From Streptomyces sp. Ru62 (GTDB taxonomy: Bacteria > Actinomycetota > Actinomycetes > Streptomycetales > Streptomycetaceae), in contig NZ_PQSU01000009.1 of the NCBI RefSeq assembly GCF_002920615.1, forward strand, positions 124,001 through 188,000: DNA of 64,000 bases. The letters run 5' to 3'. Of this stretch, positions 27,626 to 36,416 are shown piece after piece (position 1 is the first letter of the stretch; each line of letters opens with the position of its first letter). The notes beneath the pieces are model-generated. The model saw only the letters and a program-made list of their open reading frames with translations. It searched no databases and was not told the DNA's origin. The position numbers were made by a program, and so were the translations under genes.

Positions 27626-29059
27626 TCAGCGGGTGATCGCCTTGGTCTCCAGGAACTCCTCAAGACCGGCACGGCCCATCTCCCGGCCGTTGCCGGACTG
27701 CTTGTACCCGCCGAACGGGGCCTGGAAGTTGTGCGGTCCACCGTTGACGTCGACCTGGCCGACGCGCAGGCGCCGGGCGATCGCCATGGCGTGGTCCTCG
27801 TCACCGGTCACCGCACCGTTGAGTCCGTAGATCGTGCCGTTGGCGATCTCGACGGCGTGGTCGTCGTCGACGTAGGGGATGACGACGAGGACGGGGCCGA
27901 AGATCTCCTCCTGGGCGATGACGGACTCGGGATCGACGTCGGAGAAGATCGTGGGCCTGACGTAGGCACCGGTCTCGAAGCCCGCCGGCCGGCCGGGGCC
28001 GCCGACCACGAGTGGGGCACCGTCGGAGATGCCACGCCGGATGTAGTCGTCGACGCGCCGGCGCTGGGTCTCCGAGGCGAGCGGGCCGATCCGTGTGCCC
28101 TCGTCGGCGGGGTCACCGACGACGTACTCCTCGGCCGCGTCCCGCAGCTTCTCGACCACGGTCTCCTGAAGGCTCTCGGGCACCAGCATGCGCGTGTAGG
28201 CGCCGCAGGCCTGACCGCCGTTGGCCCAGGCGTAAGCCAGTCCGCGACGGACGGCGAAGTCGAGGTCCGCCTCGGGCAGGACGATGTGGGCCGCCTTGCC
28301 GCCCAGTTCGAGTGCGACGCGTTTGACCGTCCCGGAGGCGGCCACGGAGACACTCCGGCCCGCGCGGGTGGACCCGGTGAAGGAGATCATGTCGATCCTC
28401 GGATGGCGGGAGAGCGCCTCGCCGACGACCGGGCCGGTGCCCTGCACCACGTTGAACACCCCGTCCGGCAGACCCGCTTCGGTGGCGATCTCCGCGAACA
28501 TGCGGGCGCTGAGTGGGCTGTTCTCCGAGGGCTTGAGGACGACGGTGTTGCCCGCCAGCATCGCAGGGACGACCTTGGTCACCAGTTGCTGAAGGGGGAA
28601 GTTCCACGGGGTGATGGCTCCCACCACGCCGATGGGTTCGCGGATGACGAGCGAGTTCTCGACGACCTCCGTCCACTCGAACCGCTCGGCCGTCGTGATC
28701 GCGGCCAAGGTCGCCGCGACGGGGAACCCCACCTGTGCCTGTCGGGAGAAGCCGATCGGGGCGCCCATCTCCAGGGTGATGGTGGCGGCGAGTGCCTCGG
28801 AGTGCTGCTGAAGGCCTTCGGCCAGGCGCCGCATGACGGCCACACGGTGCTCCGGGGACGTCGACGCCCATCCCGGGAAGGCGGCGAGCGCCGCGTCCAC
28901 CGCCTTGTCCACGTCCTCGGCCGTGCCCTCGGGCACCGCGGCGATCACCGATTCGTCGGCAGGATTGACCACATCTATCAACGGCCCGGAACCCCGGAGA
29001 GGGCGACCGTCGATCCAGTGGGACGGCGCAGGGAAGGGAACCGCAGGGATTTCGTTCAT
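27626..29059 (-). CDS. NAD(P)-dependent aldehyde dehydrogenase
   Basis: 477 residues, from ATG 29059 (M of MNEIPAVPFP), the usual length. Cofactor block GAITPWNFPLQQLVTKVVPA, LKPSENSPLSARMFAEIATE, FTGSTRAGRSVSV, general base Glu in VALELGGKAAHIVLP, and catalytic Cys in NGGQACGAYTRMLVPE. The C-terminal blocks QEEIFGPVLVVIPYVDDDHA and FGGYKQSGNGREMGRAGLEE complete the fold. It oxidises an aldehyde to an acid; substrate not predictable. No ECF41-type promoter is visible upstream. Confidence 0.94.
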   Translation of the reverse strand: MNEIPAVPFPAPSHWIDGRPLRGSGPLIDVVNPADESVIAAVPEGTAEDVDKAVDAALAAFPGWASTSPEHRVAVMRRLAEGLQQHSEALAATITLEMGAPIGFSRQAQVGFPVAATLAAITTAERFEWTEVVENSLVIREPIGVVGAITPWNFPLQQLVTKVVPAMLAGNTVVLKPSENSPLSARMFAEIATEAGLPDGVFNVVQGTGPVVGEALSRHPRIDMISFTGSTRAGRSVSVAASGTVKRVALELGGKAAHIVLPEADLDFAVRRGLAYAWANGGQACGAYTRMLVPESLQETVVEKLRDAAEEYVVGDPADEGTRIGPLASETQRRRVDDYIRRGISDGAPLVVGGPGRPAGFETGAYVRPTIFSDVDPESVIAQEEIFGPVLVVIPYVDDDHAVEIANGTIYGLNGAVTGDEDHAMAIARRLRVGQVDVNGGPHNFQAPFGGYKQSGNGREMGRAGLEEFLETKAITR

Positions 29060-29289
29060 GCCGCCAAGGAAACATCGGCCGTCGCGAGGCAGCCATGCCT
29101 TGCCATGCCCATGATCCGCGTCACAGCCGTGCCGCGCCCGTTCGGGGTCAGGAAAGTTCCTCTGCTGCATGCCGAGCCGAATCGGCCCGGTATCGCCGCC
29201 CGGTGGCTGTGCCCTGTGGTGGAAGCCGGGCACAGTGCCGTCCTGTGCTGCGGGGCGAGGCCGGAACGGCGAGTCCGCCTGGAAGATAT

Positions 29290-29560
29290 TGCGCCCGGTT
29301 CCGCGCCGGTGCCTTCATCCAGCGAACCGGCCGCAAGTTGCGGGCCATCGATGAGACGGTGACCAGGCGTGTCATCACCGCGTCCACTGAGCCGATCGCT
29401 CAGGATGCCACGAATCGCGGGCCTGGCCCGGGGTCTACTCACCAATCCGCCGAGCCGGCCTAGCTGTTCATCATCCCCCAAGCCGTCAAGTGGCACCTGC
29501 GCGAGGTCCGCGTCGAACTCGCATCACGTCCAGCAACTCTGCACCACCCTCGCCAAACGC
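29290..29560 (+). pseudogene. LAL/LuxR regulator, C-terminal remnant
   Basis: Plus-strand pieces match the tail of a LAL regulator. In one frame GAFIQRTGRKLRAIDETVTR (about 29308 on) corresponds to GAFAERAxRELRATGETVxR of the intact copies. Another frame gives RIAGLARGLLTNP, and a third gives LFIIPQAVKWHLREVRVELA (from about 29464), the DNA-recognition helix region. Two frameshifts and a TAG at 29461 separate the blocks. The ATPase and TPR parts are gone. It is a fourth, dead LAL copy in this region. Confidence 0.75.
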
Positions 29561-29613
29561 CTCCCAGCCACGTGCCGTCCTGCGACCCCATCGACCGAGA
29601 AGGCGCCAGCAGG

Positions 29614-30006
29614 TCAGCGGCCGTCGTCCAGGCTTATGCGCCCCAGGATGTCCAGAAGAATCCTCCGCACCTCGATGCGCTCGGCCTCCACTGGCAGATC
29701 GCCGTGCGCGTGCCGCTCCTGAGGGTCGTTCGCGCGTTCCATGGCGACATGCACGGCGTCGGCGACATCCAGATCCTCGTCGACCACGTAGTACATCCGG
29801 ATCACACGGGTCCCGCCGATCCGGAACGGCACGCCGATCAGCCATTTCACAGGCTCGGTGAGCACAGTGCTCAGGTAGGTGTGAGGGCCGCGCGCCGGCT
29901 GGTCGGCCTCGCGGAGAGCAGTGTCGGCGACCGGGGCGCCGTCCCCTGCAGTGAGCCCCGCACAGTCGGCCCCCGGAATGCTGGGGTGGTCCCTGTCGAG
30001 CAGCAT
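29614..30006 (-). CDS. Hypothetical protein under ECF41-type promoter
   Basis: 130 residues from ATG 30006, with a strong GAGAGGAGG site. No family recognised. The middle has a stretch LTEPVKWLIGVPFRIGGTRV followed by IRMYYVVDEDLDVADAVHVA, suggesting a beta-rich soluble fold; the C-terminus is charged. It could be distantly related to toxin-type ParE/RelE-like small folds, but I see no diagnostic motif. It is monocistronic, with a TGTCACA-N16-AGTC promoter at 30098-30124. Confidence 0.62.
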   Translation of the reverse strand: MLLDRDHPSIPGADCAGLTAGDGAPVADTALREADQPARGPHTYLSTVLTEPVKWLIGVPFRIGGTRVIRMYYVVDEDLDVADAVHVAMERANDPQERHAHGDLPVEAERIEVRRILLDILGRISLDDGR

Positions 30007-30097
30007 GTGACCTCCTCTCCGCGTCCGATGTCACGCCGGTTGATCCCCGGCCGGGACATCAGCACGAATGCCCGAAAGTACAGTTTTCTAGCTATTT

Positions 30098-30124
30098 GAC
30101 TGAATAAGGGCGACATGTGTGACA
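30098..30124 (-). promoter_or_regulatory. ECF41-type promoter (AGTC variant)
   Basis: TGTCACA at 30118-30124 (minus strand), 16 bases, AGTC at 30098-30101. The start codon at 30006 is about 90 bases downstream. Confidence 0.6.
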
Positions 30125-30268
30125 AGCCGGCCCGGGCAGAGGGCGGCGACCGGTCAGCGTCGGAATGCGTTCGTCCACGGAGCATCTGAGCGTGACCCTT
30201 CACTGATCCGCCACGGGTCCACCACGGACCACTACGAACCCGCCTACGGCCTCCGCGGGGTGCGATCC

Positions 30269-30286
30269 GTCACACCCGGGTGTGAC
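30269..30286. promoter_or_regulatory. Perfect 18-base palindrome upstream of ECF gene
   Basis: GTCACACCC followed directly by GGGTGTGAC. Each half contains GTCACA, the core of the ECF41 -35 box, in opposite orientation. It lies 53 bases upstream of GTG 30339. On the plus strand CGTCACA-N16-GCTC is a weak promoter match, so the site may combine a promoter element with a repressor or activator site. Confidence 0.55.
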
Positions 30287-30338
30287 CTTTGCTCTGCCGC
30301 CCTTCCGGGCGCCATCCCGTCGAGCGAAGGAGGCGGTC

Positions 30339-31049
30339 GTGAGGCCGTATCTGACCAGACCCAGGCCGGTCCGGGACATCCCGGGCGTGGTGGCCCGCCC
30401 GGCCGCGGACGAACTCGGTGAGGCCGTGTCGGTGTTCGTGCGGGCCCGGCCCGGGCTGCTCAGGATCGCCCGCCGCATCACCGGCGACGCGGTCGAGGCC
30501 GAGGACATCCTCCAGGAGGCATGGGTGCGGTGGCAGGGCACCGACCGGACGGTCGTGCTCAACCCGCCGGCGCTGCTCAGGACGACGACGATCCGGCTCG
30601 CCGTCAATGTCGTCCAGTCCGCCCGCCGACGCCAGGAAACCTGCGCCGGCGCCTGGCTGCCGGATTCGACGGACCACCAGGCCGGTCCGGACACGGTGGC
30701 CGAGTTGCAGGACGCCGTCGAACGAGCCGTCCTCCTGCTGATGGAGACGCTGCCCCCGAGCCAACGCGCGGTGTACGTCCTTCGGGAAGGATTCGGTTAC
30801 CCCTACTCCCGTATCTCCCAGATTCTGCACATCAACGTCGCCAATGCCAGGCAGCAGGTCTTCCGTGCACAAGAGCGTCTCGCCGGCGGCCGGCGGCTCC
30901 GGCCGGTGGACCCGGACGCACACCGACGCCTCGTGACCGCCTTCCGCACGGCGGCCCAGTCGGGCGATCTCGTGCCCCTGGAGAGAGTGCTCGCCGCCGA
31001 CGGCGCCTCCACTGCCGTACGCGGCGAGCGAGTGAAGATGCGCCCTTGA
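30339..31049 (+). CDS. ECF sigma factor, ECF41-related, truncated C-terminal extension
   Basis: 236 residues from GTG 30339 (GAAGGAGG five bases upstream). Region 2: ARPGLLRIARRITGDAVEAE, DILQEAWVRWQGTDR; linker motif AWLPDS resembles the ECF41 WLPEP motif; region 4: LPPSQRAVYVLREGFGYPYS, ISQILHINVANARQQVFRAQ. The tail DAHRRLVTAFRTAAQSGDLV continues only ~25 residues (ERVLAADGASTAVRGERVKM), so the SnoaL-like regulatory domain is missing after its first elements; no DGGGK or NPDKL. It has exactly the same length as the paralogue at 34911-35621. It is followed 90 bases downstream by a LAL gene on the same strand. Confidence 0.9.
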   Translation: MRPYLTRPRPVRDIPGVVARPAADELGEAVSVFVRARPGLLRIARRITGDAVEAEDILQEAWVRWQGTDRTVVLNPPALLRTTTIRLAVNVVQSARRRQETCAGAWLPDSTDHQAGPDTVAELQDAVERAVLLLMETLPPSQRAVYVLREGFGYPYSRISQILHINVANARQQVFRAQERLAGGRRLRPVDPDAHRRLVTAFRTAAQSGDLVPLERVLAADGASTAVRGERVKMRP

Positions 31050-31139
31050 GGAACGGGGAGGACGGCCCGCTCCTCCCCGCGCCACGACCAGCTGAGCCGC
31101 TCGTGGCGTTGTTATGCTCCCCCGGGTACAGGGGGCAGG

Positions 31140-33881
31140 ATGAATGGGGACGATCCGGCGGGGCTGCGTGGTCGGCGCCGCGAGTGGGATGCGATCGAAG
31201 AACTGGTCTCACAGGTGGAGGCGGGGCGCAGCGCCGTGCTGGTCCTGCGCGGTGACGCGGGCATCGGGAAGTCGGCTCTGCTGGATCACCTGGCGGCACG
31301 CGTCGTAGCACACCGCGTCGCCCGTGTGGCGGCCGCCGAGTCGGAGATGGAACTGCCGTACGCGGGGCTGCACCAGTTGTGCGCCCCGTTCCTCGGTCGC
31401 GTCGGCTCCCTTCCGCCCCCGCAGAGAGAAGCGCTGGCCACAGCGTTCGGACTCCGCACGGGACCGCCTCCGGACCGGTTCCTGGTCGGTCTGGCCGTAC
31501 TCGGACTGCTGACCGAAGTGGCCGCAGAGCAGCCGCTGTTCTGTCTCGTGGACAACGCCCAGTGGCTGGACCGGGTCTCCGCGCACACGCTGGCGTTCGT
31601 AGCGCGGCGGGTCTACGCCGAACCGCTGGCACTGATCTTCGCCTCCCGTGAACAACGAGGACGCGACGAGTGGGCCGGTCTGCCCGAGCTGAGACTCGAC
31701 GGCCTCGACGGCGCCGACGCGCGCGCACTCCTGGACGCGGCGGCCGACGGCCCGATGGACGAGCGGATCCGTGACCGCGTCCTCGCCGAAGCACGCGGCA
31801 ACCCCCTCGCCCTGCTGGAACTCCCCCGTGGCCGCATGGCGACGGGGCCGGACGACGGACTCGAACTGCCCGATCCCGGACCGGTGACCAGCCGTATCGA
31901 GCGAAGCTACCTCACGCGGGTCCGCTCGCTGCCGGCCGCGACACAGCGCCTGCTGCTTCTCGCCGCCGCCGAGCCGGTCGGTGACGCGGCGCTGCTCAGG
32001 CGTGCCGCCGAGCGACTGGGCATCGACTCCGACGCGGCCGGCCCGGCGGTGACGGCGGGGCTGCTCGACATCGGGGCTTTGGTGCGTTTCAGGCATCCGC
32101 TCCTGCGCTCCGCGATCTACCGGTCGGCCGGGCTGGGGGAGCTAAGGGAGACCCACCGCGTCCTGGCGGAGGAGACCGACCCCGGCCTCGACCCGAACCG
32201 CCGTGCGTGGCACCTGGCGCGGGCGACGGTGCGGCCGGACGAGGCGGTCGCCGCCGAGCTGGAGTCGTCGGCCGGGCGGGCGCTGAGCCGAGGCGGCACC
32301 GCCGCCGCGGCGGCGTTCCTCGCACACGCGGCCGTACTGACGCCTGACCCGCGGCGCAAGGCGACGCGCGCCCTCGCCGCGGCTCAGGCGAAACTCCGTG
32401 CCGGTGCGCCCGCCGCGGCGCGCGATCTGCTGGCGCTGGCCGGGAGCGGCGCCCTGGACGCACTCGGCCGCGCCCGCGTGGAACTCCTCCAGGCCCGGAT
32501 CGCCTTCGCCTCCAGCCGGGACAAAGAGGCCCTCCCCCTTCTGCTGGCCACCGCGCGGCGACTGGTGCCACTCGACGCGGGCCTGGCTCGCGAAACCCTC
32601 CTGGACGCCCTGTCGGCCGCCATCTTCACCGGACGCCTCGCCTCCGGCACGCACGTACGCGTGGTGGCGGCGACCGCGCGGAAGACGTTGCCTCCCGTCA
32701 CGAGACCGCCGCGCACCGCCGATCTGCTTCTGGACGCCTTGACCCTCCGCTTCACCGTCGGATATCGCGAGGCGGTCGCCGCCTCACGCGAAGCGGTACG
32801 GGCGCTGCGCCGTGAGACCGACCCGGAGGAGATCCTGCGCTTGTCGTGGCCGGCTTCGGCGCTGGCCGCCGAGATGTGGGACGACGAGGGCTGGACGGAG
32901 CTGGTGACACGTCAGGTCCGGACCGCACGGGCCGTCGGTGCGCTGGCCGAGCTGCCCCTCGCACTCAACTCGCGGGTCGTCCTCCACACGTTCGCCGGTG
33001 AACTGGATGCGGCGGGACTGCTCATCGCGGAGATCGCCCGGGTGCAGGAGGCGACCGGCACCAGCTTCGCGCCGTACGGCACGATGACGCTCGCCGCCTG
33101 GCAGGGCCGCGAACGCGAGGCCGCTCCGCTGATCGAGGCCGGCACCGACGAGGCCGTGCACCGCGGTGAGGGCCTCGGCGTGGCCATCGGGCTACGGGCG
33201 GCGGCCGTGCTCAACAACGGCCTGGGCAGATACGAGGAGGCCTTCGACGCGACCCGTCCGGCGACCGCGCACCAGCAGGACCTGATCGCGGCCAACTGGG
33301 GACTGGTCGAACTGGTGGAAGCCGCGGCCCGCAGCGGTCGCCACGACGCGGCCGAGGCCGCACTGGACCGGTTGACCCGGGCCACGGGCGCCGCCGGCAC
33401 GAACTGGGCGCTGGGTGTGCAGGCGCGCTCCCGGGCGCTGCTCGGCCGGGGCCACGTGGCCGAAGAGCTCTACCGCGAGGCGATCGAACGACTCGGACGT
33501 ACCCGGACCGCGGTGGAGTTGGCCCGGACTCATCTGCTCTACGGGGAGTGGCTGCGGCGGGAGGGCCGTCGCGTGGACGCCCGGGAACATCTGCGCGAGG
33601 CACACGCCCTCTTCAGCCGCTTCGGTGCGGGCGCGTTCGCCGAACGCGCCGTCCGCGAGTTGCGGGCCACCGGTGAGACGGTGACCCGGCGCGACGGTGT
33701 CGCGGCGGAGAAACTGACCGCCCAGGAAACCCAGATCGCGCTGCTGGCCCGGGACGGTCTGACCAACTCGGAGATCGGCGCGCAACTGTTCCTCAGTCCG
33801 CACACCGTGGAATGGCACCTGCGGAAGGTGTACGCCAAGCTCGGCATCCCCTCCCGACGACACCTGCACACGGCGCTGTGA
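31140..33881 (+). CDS. LAL-type LuxR transcriptional activator
   Basis: 913 residues from ATG 31140 (AGGGGG upstream). Walker A GDAGIGKS (residues 38-45), ESEMELPYAGLHQLCAPFLG, Walker B-like LFCLVDNAQWLDRVS (with Asn in place of the usual second Asp). A long helical middle is followed by a C-terminal LuxR domain: LTAQETQIALLARDGLTNSE, SPHTVEWHLRKVYAKLGIPS. Co-directional with the ECF gene just upstream, so the two are probably one operon. The Asp-to-Asn change in Walker B might weaken ATP hydrolysis; the LALs at 21689 and 36417 keep VDDAQWLD. Confidence 0.93.
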   Translation: MNGDDPAGLRGRRREWDAIEELVSQVEAGRSAVLVLRGDAGIGKSALLDHLAARVVAHRVARVAAAESEMELPYAGLHQLCAPFLGRVGSLPPPQREALATAFGLRTGPPPDRFLVGLAVLGLLTEVAAEQPLFCLVDNAQWLDRVSAHTLAFVARRVYAEPLALIFASREQRGRDEWAGLPELRLDGLDGADARALLDAAADGPMDERIRDRVLAEARGNPLALLELPRGRMATGPDDGLELPDPGPVTSRIERSYLTRVRSLPAATQRLLLLAAAEPVGDAALLRRAAERLGIDSDAAGPAVTAGLLDIGALVRFRHPLLRSAIYRSAGLGELRETHRVLAEETDPGLDPNRRAWHLARATVRPDEAVAAELESSAGRALSRGGTAAAAAFLAHAAVLTPDPRRKATRALAAAQAKLRAGAPAAARDLLALAGSGALDALGRARVELLQARIAFASSRDKEALPLLLATARRLVPLDAGLARETLLDALSAAIFTGRLASGTHVRVVAATARKTLPPVTRPPRTADLLLDALTLRFTVGYREAVAASREAVRALRRETDPEEILRLSWPASALAAEMWDDEGWTELVTRQVRTARAVGALAELPLALNSRVVLHTFAGELDAAGLLIAEIARVQEATGTSFAPYGTMTLAAWQGREREAAPLIEAGTDEAVHRGEGLGVAIGLRAAAVLNNGLGRYEEAFDATRPATAHQQDLIAANWGLVELVEAAARSGRHDAAEAALDRLTRATGAAGTNWALGVQARSRALLGRGHVAEELYREAIERLGRTRTAVELARTHLLYGEWLRREGRRVDAREHLREAHALFSRFGAGAFAERAVRELRATGETVTRRDGVAAEKLTAQETQIALLARDGLTNSEIGAQLFLSPHTVEWHLRKVYAKLGIPSRRHLHTAL

Positions 33882-34024
33882 CCCTGCGTCCCGACGCTGC
33901 GAGCGCCGGCGTGGCAGCTCCGCGGGACGACCGGTCGGGGGCGTGCTCGCCGCGGGCGGACGACGGGTCCTGGCGCCGGCGCACGAGGGCGGCAACGAAG
34001 CAGTGGGGTCCACCCCGTCGCCGG

Positions 34025-34783
34025 TCAGCGGCCGGTGGTCATGGCCTGCCCCGAGGAGGCGAGGTGTTCTTCGAACGTCCGGCGGCACTGGACGTACTCC
34101 CCACGCGGCAGCAGGCCGCCTCCTGACATGGCCTTGCCCACCTTGCCGGGAAGTGTCACCGGCACGACGAGCCGCCGCCGACCCCGGGAGCGCAGAATAC
34201 GGCGCGTCATCTCGACCATGTCCAGCCGGGCGGGCCCCGCGATCTCCCGTGCCATGCCGGAAGGGCCCTGCACCGCGTGCTCGACGAGCTTCTCGGCGAC
34301 GTCCTGGGCGGCGACGGGCTGGGTGAGCATCCTCGGCATCATGACCACTGGTGACCGGTTGTCCAGCAGCGGCTCGGGGAACTCGAAGAACTGGGTGGCA
34401 CGGAGCACCGTCCACGGCACGCCTCCGTCACGGACGAGTGCTTCCTGAACGCGCTTGCCGAAGTAGTACCCGAAGTCCACCTCGTCGCTGCCGACGATCG
34501 ACAAGGTGACCAGGTGCCCGATCCCGGTCGCCCGGGCGGCGGCAAGCAGGTTGCCGGTGGCCCGCGAGAAGAAGCCGACTGCGGTCTTCCTCCTCGTCGT
34601 GACGATGTTCGTCACATCGATCACCGCATCACAACCGGACAGCCCCTCTTCCAGGCCCACGCCGGTGACCAGGTCCACGCCGTGCGAACGGGCGAGAATC
34701 ACAGGTCGGTGTCCCGCGCCCCGCAACTCCGCGACGACGAACTTCCCCACCATGCCGGTTCCTCCGGCCACGGCCACCTGCAT
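34025..34783 (-). CDS. NmrA-like NAD(P)H-binding oxidoreductase (paralogue 2)
   Basis: 252 residues from ATG 34783 (GAGGAGG seven bases upstream). Dinucleotide motif MQVAVAGGTGMVGKFVVAEL; then GHRPVILARSHGVDLVTGVG, HLVTLSIVGSDEVDFGYYFG, GVPWTVLRATQFFEFPEPLL and TQPVAAQDVAEKLVEHAVQG. It aligns with the copies at 17350 and 47413. Convergent with the LAL gene at 31140-33881. TGTCACA-N16-TGTC promoter at 34839-34865. Likely a quinone- or small-carbonyl-related reductase or epimerase; substrate unknown. Confidence 0.88.
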   Translation of the reverse strand: MQVAVAGGTGMVGKFVVAELRGAGHRPVILARSHGVDLVTGVGLEEGLSGCDAVIDVTNIVTTRRKTAVGFFSRATGNLLAAARATGIGHLVTLSIVGSDEVDFGYYFGKRVQEALVRDGGVPWTVLRATQFFEFPEPLLDNRSPVVMMPRMLTQPVAAQDVAEKLVEHAVQGPSGMAREIAGPARLDMVEMTRRILRSRGRRRLVVPVTLPGKVGKAMSGGGLLPRGEYVQCRRTFEEHLASSGQAMTTGR

Positions 34784-34838
34784 GTGGCTGCCTCCTCGTA
34801 ACGACGCCGGTAAGGACGGTTCCCGGCTCCGGCCTACA

Positions 34839-34865
34839 GACAAGGCAGGTATTCCCGCTGTGACA
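34839..34865 (-). promoter_or_regulatory. ECF41-type promoter for NmrA-like gene 2
   Basis: TGTCACA at 34859-34865 (minus strand), 16 bases, TGTC at 34839-34842, about 55 bases upstream of ATG 34783. Confidence 0.7.
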
Positions 34866-34910
34866 CGGCGAGGTGGGGGCGGCCGCTCTCACTTCCGGGC
34901 GCAGGGAGCC

Positions 34911-35621
34911 CTATACGTTCGCGGACCTGCCGAGTGGGGCGCTCACGGGTTCTCCGGCGTCCCTCAGGAGGACCCGTTCGAGACGGGCCAGGTCGCCTAC
35001 CTGTGCGGCCGCGCGCAACGCCTGCACCAGCCGGCGTTGGGCGACGGCATCCACGGGCTGCTGTCGCCACGGCGCATCCAGACGCTGCTGTGCACGGGTG
35101 ATCTGCTGCCTGGCGTTGGGGACGGAGAGGTGCAGGAGCGCGGCGATCCGGTCGTACGGGTACCCGAACCCCTGTCGGAGGACGAACACGGCGCGCTGCT
35201 GGGGTGTCAGCGTCTGCATCAACAGGACGACCGCTCGTTCCACGGCGTCCTGCCGCTCGGCCACCACGTCCGGGGTGGCACCGGGGTCGGCCGGATCCGG
35301 AAGCCACGGGGTGGCGCACCGCTCCCGCCGTCTGCGCGCCGACTGGAGCACGTTGATCGCCACCCGGACGGTGATCGTCCGCAGTAGCGCCGGAGGGCTG
35401 CGCACGGCTGTGCGGTCGGTTCGCTGCAACCGCAGCCATACCTCCTGCATCACGTCTTCGGCCTCGCTCACGTTGCCGAGGATCCGGCAGGCGATGTTGA
35501 TCAATGAGGGCCGGGCCCGCAGGAACACGGACACAGCGCCGTCCAGATCGTCGATCGCCGAGGCCACCGCGCGGCTGTCCCGCACCGGCGAGCGCCTGTG
35601 TTCCCTCAGGTCCGTGTCCAC
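34911..35621 (-). CDS. ECF sigma factor, ECF41-related, truncated C-terminal extension
   Basis: 236 residues from GTG 35621 (AAGGGAG eight bases upstream; the upstream frame to 35885 lacks one). Region 2: ARPSLINIACRILGNVSEAE, DVMQEVWLRLQRTDR; linker PWLPDP close to the ECF41 WLPEP motif; region 4: LTPQQRAVFVLRQGFGYPYD, IAALLHLSVPNARQQITRAQ. The tail AQRRLVQALRAAAQVGDLAR ends about 25 residues later, with no DGGGK or NPDKL. Same length and layout as the factor at 30339-31049, so they are recent paralogues. It diverges from the OsmC gene, which has an ECF41-type promoter. Confidence 0.9.
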   Translation of the reverse strand: MDTDLREHRRSPVRDSRAVASAIDDLDGAVSVFLRARPSLINIACRILGNVSEAEDVMQEVWLRLQRTDRTAVRSPPALLRTITVRVAINVLQSARRRRERCATPWLPDPADPGATPDVVAERQDAVERAVVLLMQTLTPQQRAVFVLRQGFGYPYDRIAALLHLSVPNARQQITRAQQRLDAPWRQQPVDAVAQRRLVQALRAAAQVGDLARLERVLLRDAGEPVSAPLGRSANV

Positions 35622-35822
35622 GGTCGGCTCCCTTGCTGGAGTGGGTGAGCGACGCCGGAACGCCGCGCGACCAACCCTCGCGCGGCAGCGTGGCGCCCGC
35701 GCCATTGAGAACCCGTGGGAGGCTGCGTGGTGGTGCCCTGGTGATGCCGTAGCGGGGTCCCGATCCCCTACCGCGCACGGCGGCAGGGGATCGGGACAGC
35801 ACCGCGCCGTTCCGGGCCGGCC

Positions 35823-35849
35823 TGTCACACGGGCGGGGTCCGCTCGGTC
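35823..35849 (+). promoter_or_regulatory. ECF41-type promoter for OsmC gene
   Basis: TGTCACA at 35823-35829, 16 bases, GGTC at 35846-35849, 57 bases before ATG 35906. Confidence 0.78.
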
Positions 35850-35905
35850 TCTGCGGAAGAGGGATGAGCTACCCGGTCCCCGCACCTCGGTCGAGAGGAA
35901 GACCC

Positions 35906-36313
35906 ATGACCACGCGCATCGTGTCCATTGCCGAAGGCAGTCGGCTCACCCGTTCCATCGCGGTCGGCCCCCACACCCTGAGGGCCGACGAACCCGAGCC
36001 CATCAGCGGCGACGCGGGTCCCACCCCGGGTGAGCTGATCCTTGCAGCGCTGGGGTCCTGCACTTCCATGGCCGTGCGGGCGATGGCCGACCGGCACGGC
36101 TGGGCACTCGACCGCATCGACGTGGCCGTACGGTTCGGTGATCAAGGGCGAATCGTCAAGAACGTCGGGCTGACCGGCGACCTGGAGCCGGCGCAGCGCG
36201 AGCAGTTGCTGGCGGCCGCCGAGCGCTGTCCCGTTCACCGCCTGCTGACCAGGGATGTCAAGATCGTCACCGTACCCACGTTGCTGGCGGAACCGGACGT
36301 GTCCCCCGCCTAG
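35906..36313 (+). CDS. OsmC-family redox protein
   Basis: 135 residues from ATG 35906 (GAGAGGAAG upstream). OsmC fold blocks: HTLRADEPEPISGDAGPTPG, then ELILAALGSCTSMAVRAMAD, then a second region with AAERCPVHRLL. The two cysteines, in ALGSCTSM and ERCPVH, are the redox pair used by OsmC/Ohr enzymes to reduce organic peroxides. This is the YhfA/OsmC subgroup rather than Ohr. Perfect ECF41-type promoter upstream; flanked by an ECF gene (divergent) and a LAL gene (convergent). Points to oxidative or electrophile stress as a signal for the regulon. Confidence 0.9.
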   Translation: MTTRIVSIAEGSRLTRSIAVGPHTLRADEPEPISGDAGPTPGELILAALGSCTSMAVRAMADRHGWALDRIDVAVRFGDQGRIVKNVGLTGDLEPAQREQLLAAAERCPVHRLLTRDVKIVTVPTLLAEPDVSPA

Positions 36314-36395
36314 GGTCTTTCGCTCGGGTCAGGCCGGACCGCGAGCCCGGCGTGACCCAGACGACAGACCCCCGGCCGCGCCCCCGGTGGCCGGG

Positions 36396-36416
36396 CCCGC
36401 CCGGTAACCGGGCGGG
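36396..36416. terminator. Bidirectional hairpin between OsmC and LAL genes
   Basis: CCCGCCCGG (36396-36404), TAA, CCGGGCGGG (36408-36416). Nine-pair stem between convergent genes. The second arm touches the LAL stop codon at 36417. No U-tract, as usual for GC-rich actinomycete terminators. Confidence 0.6.
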
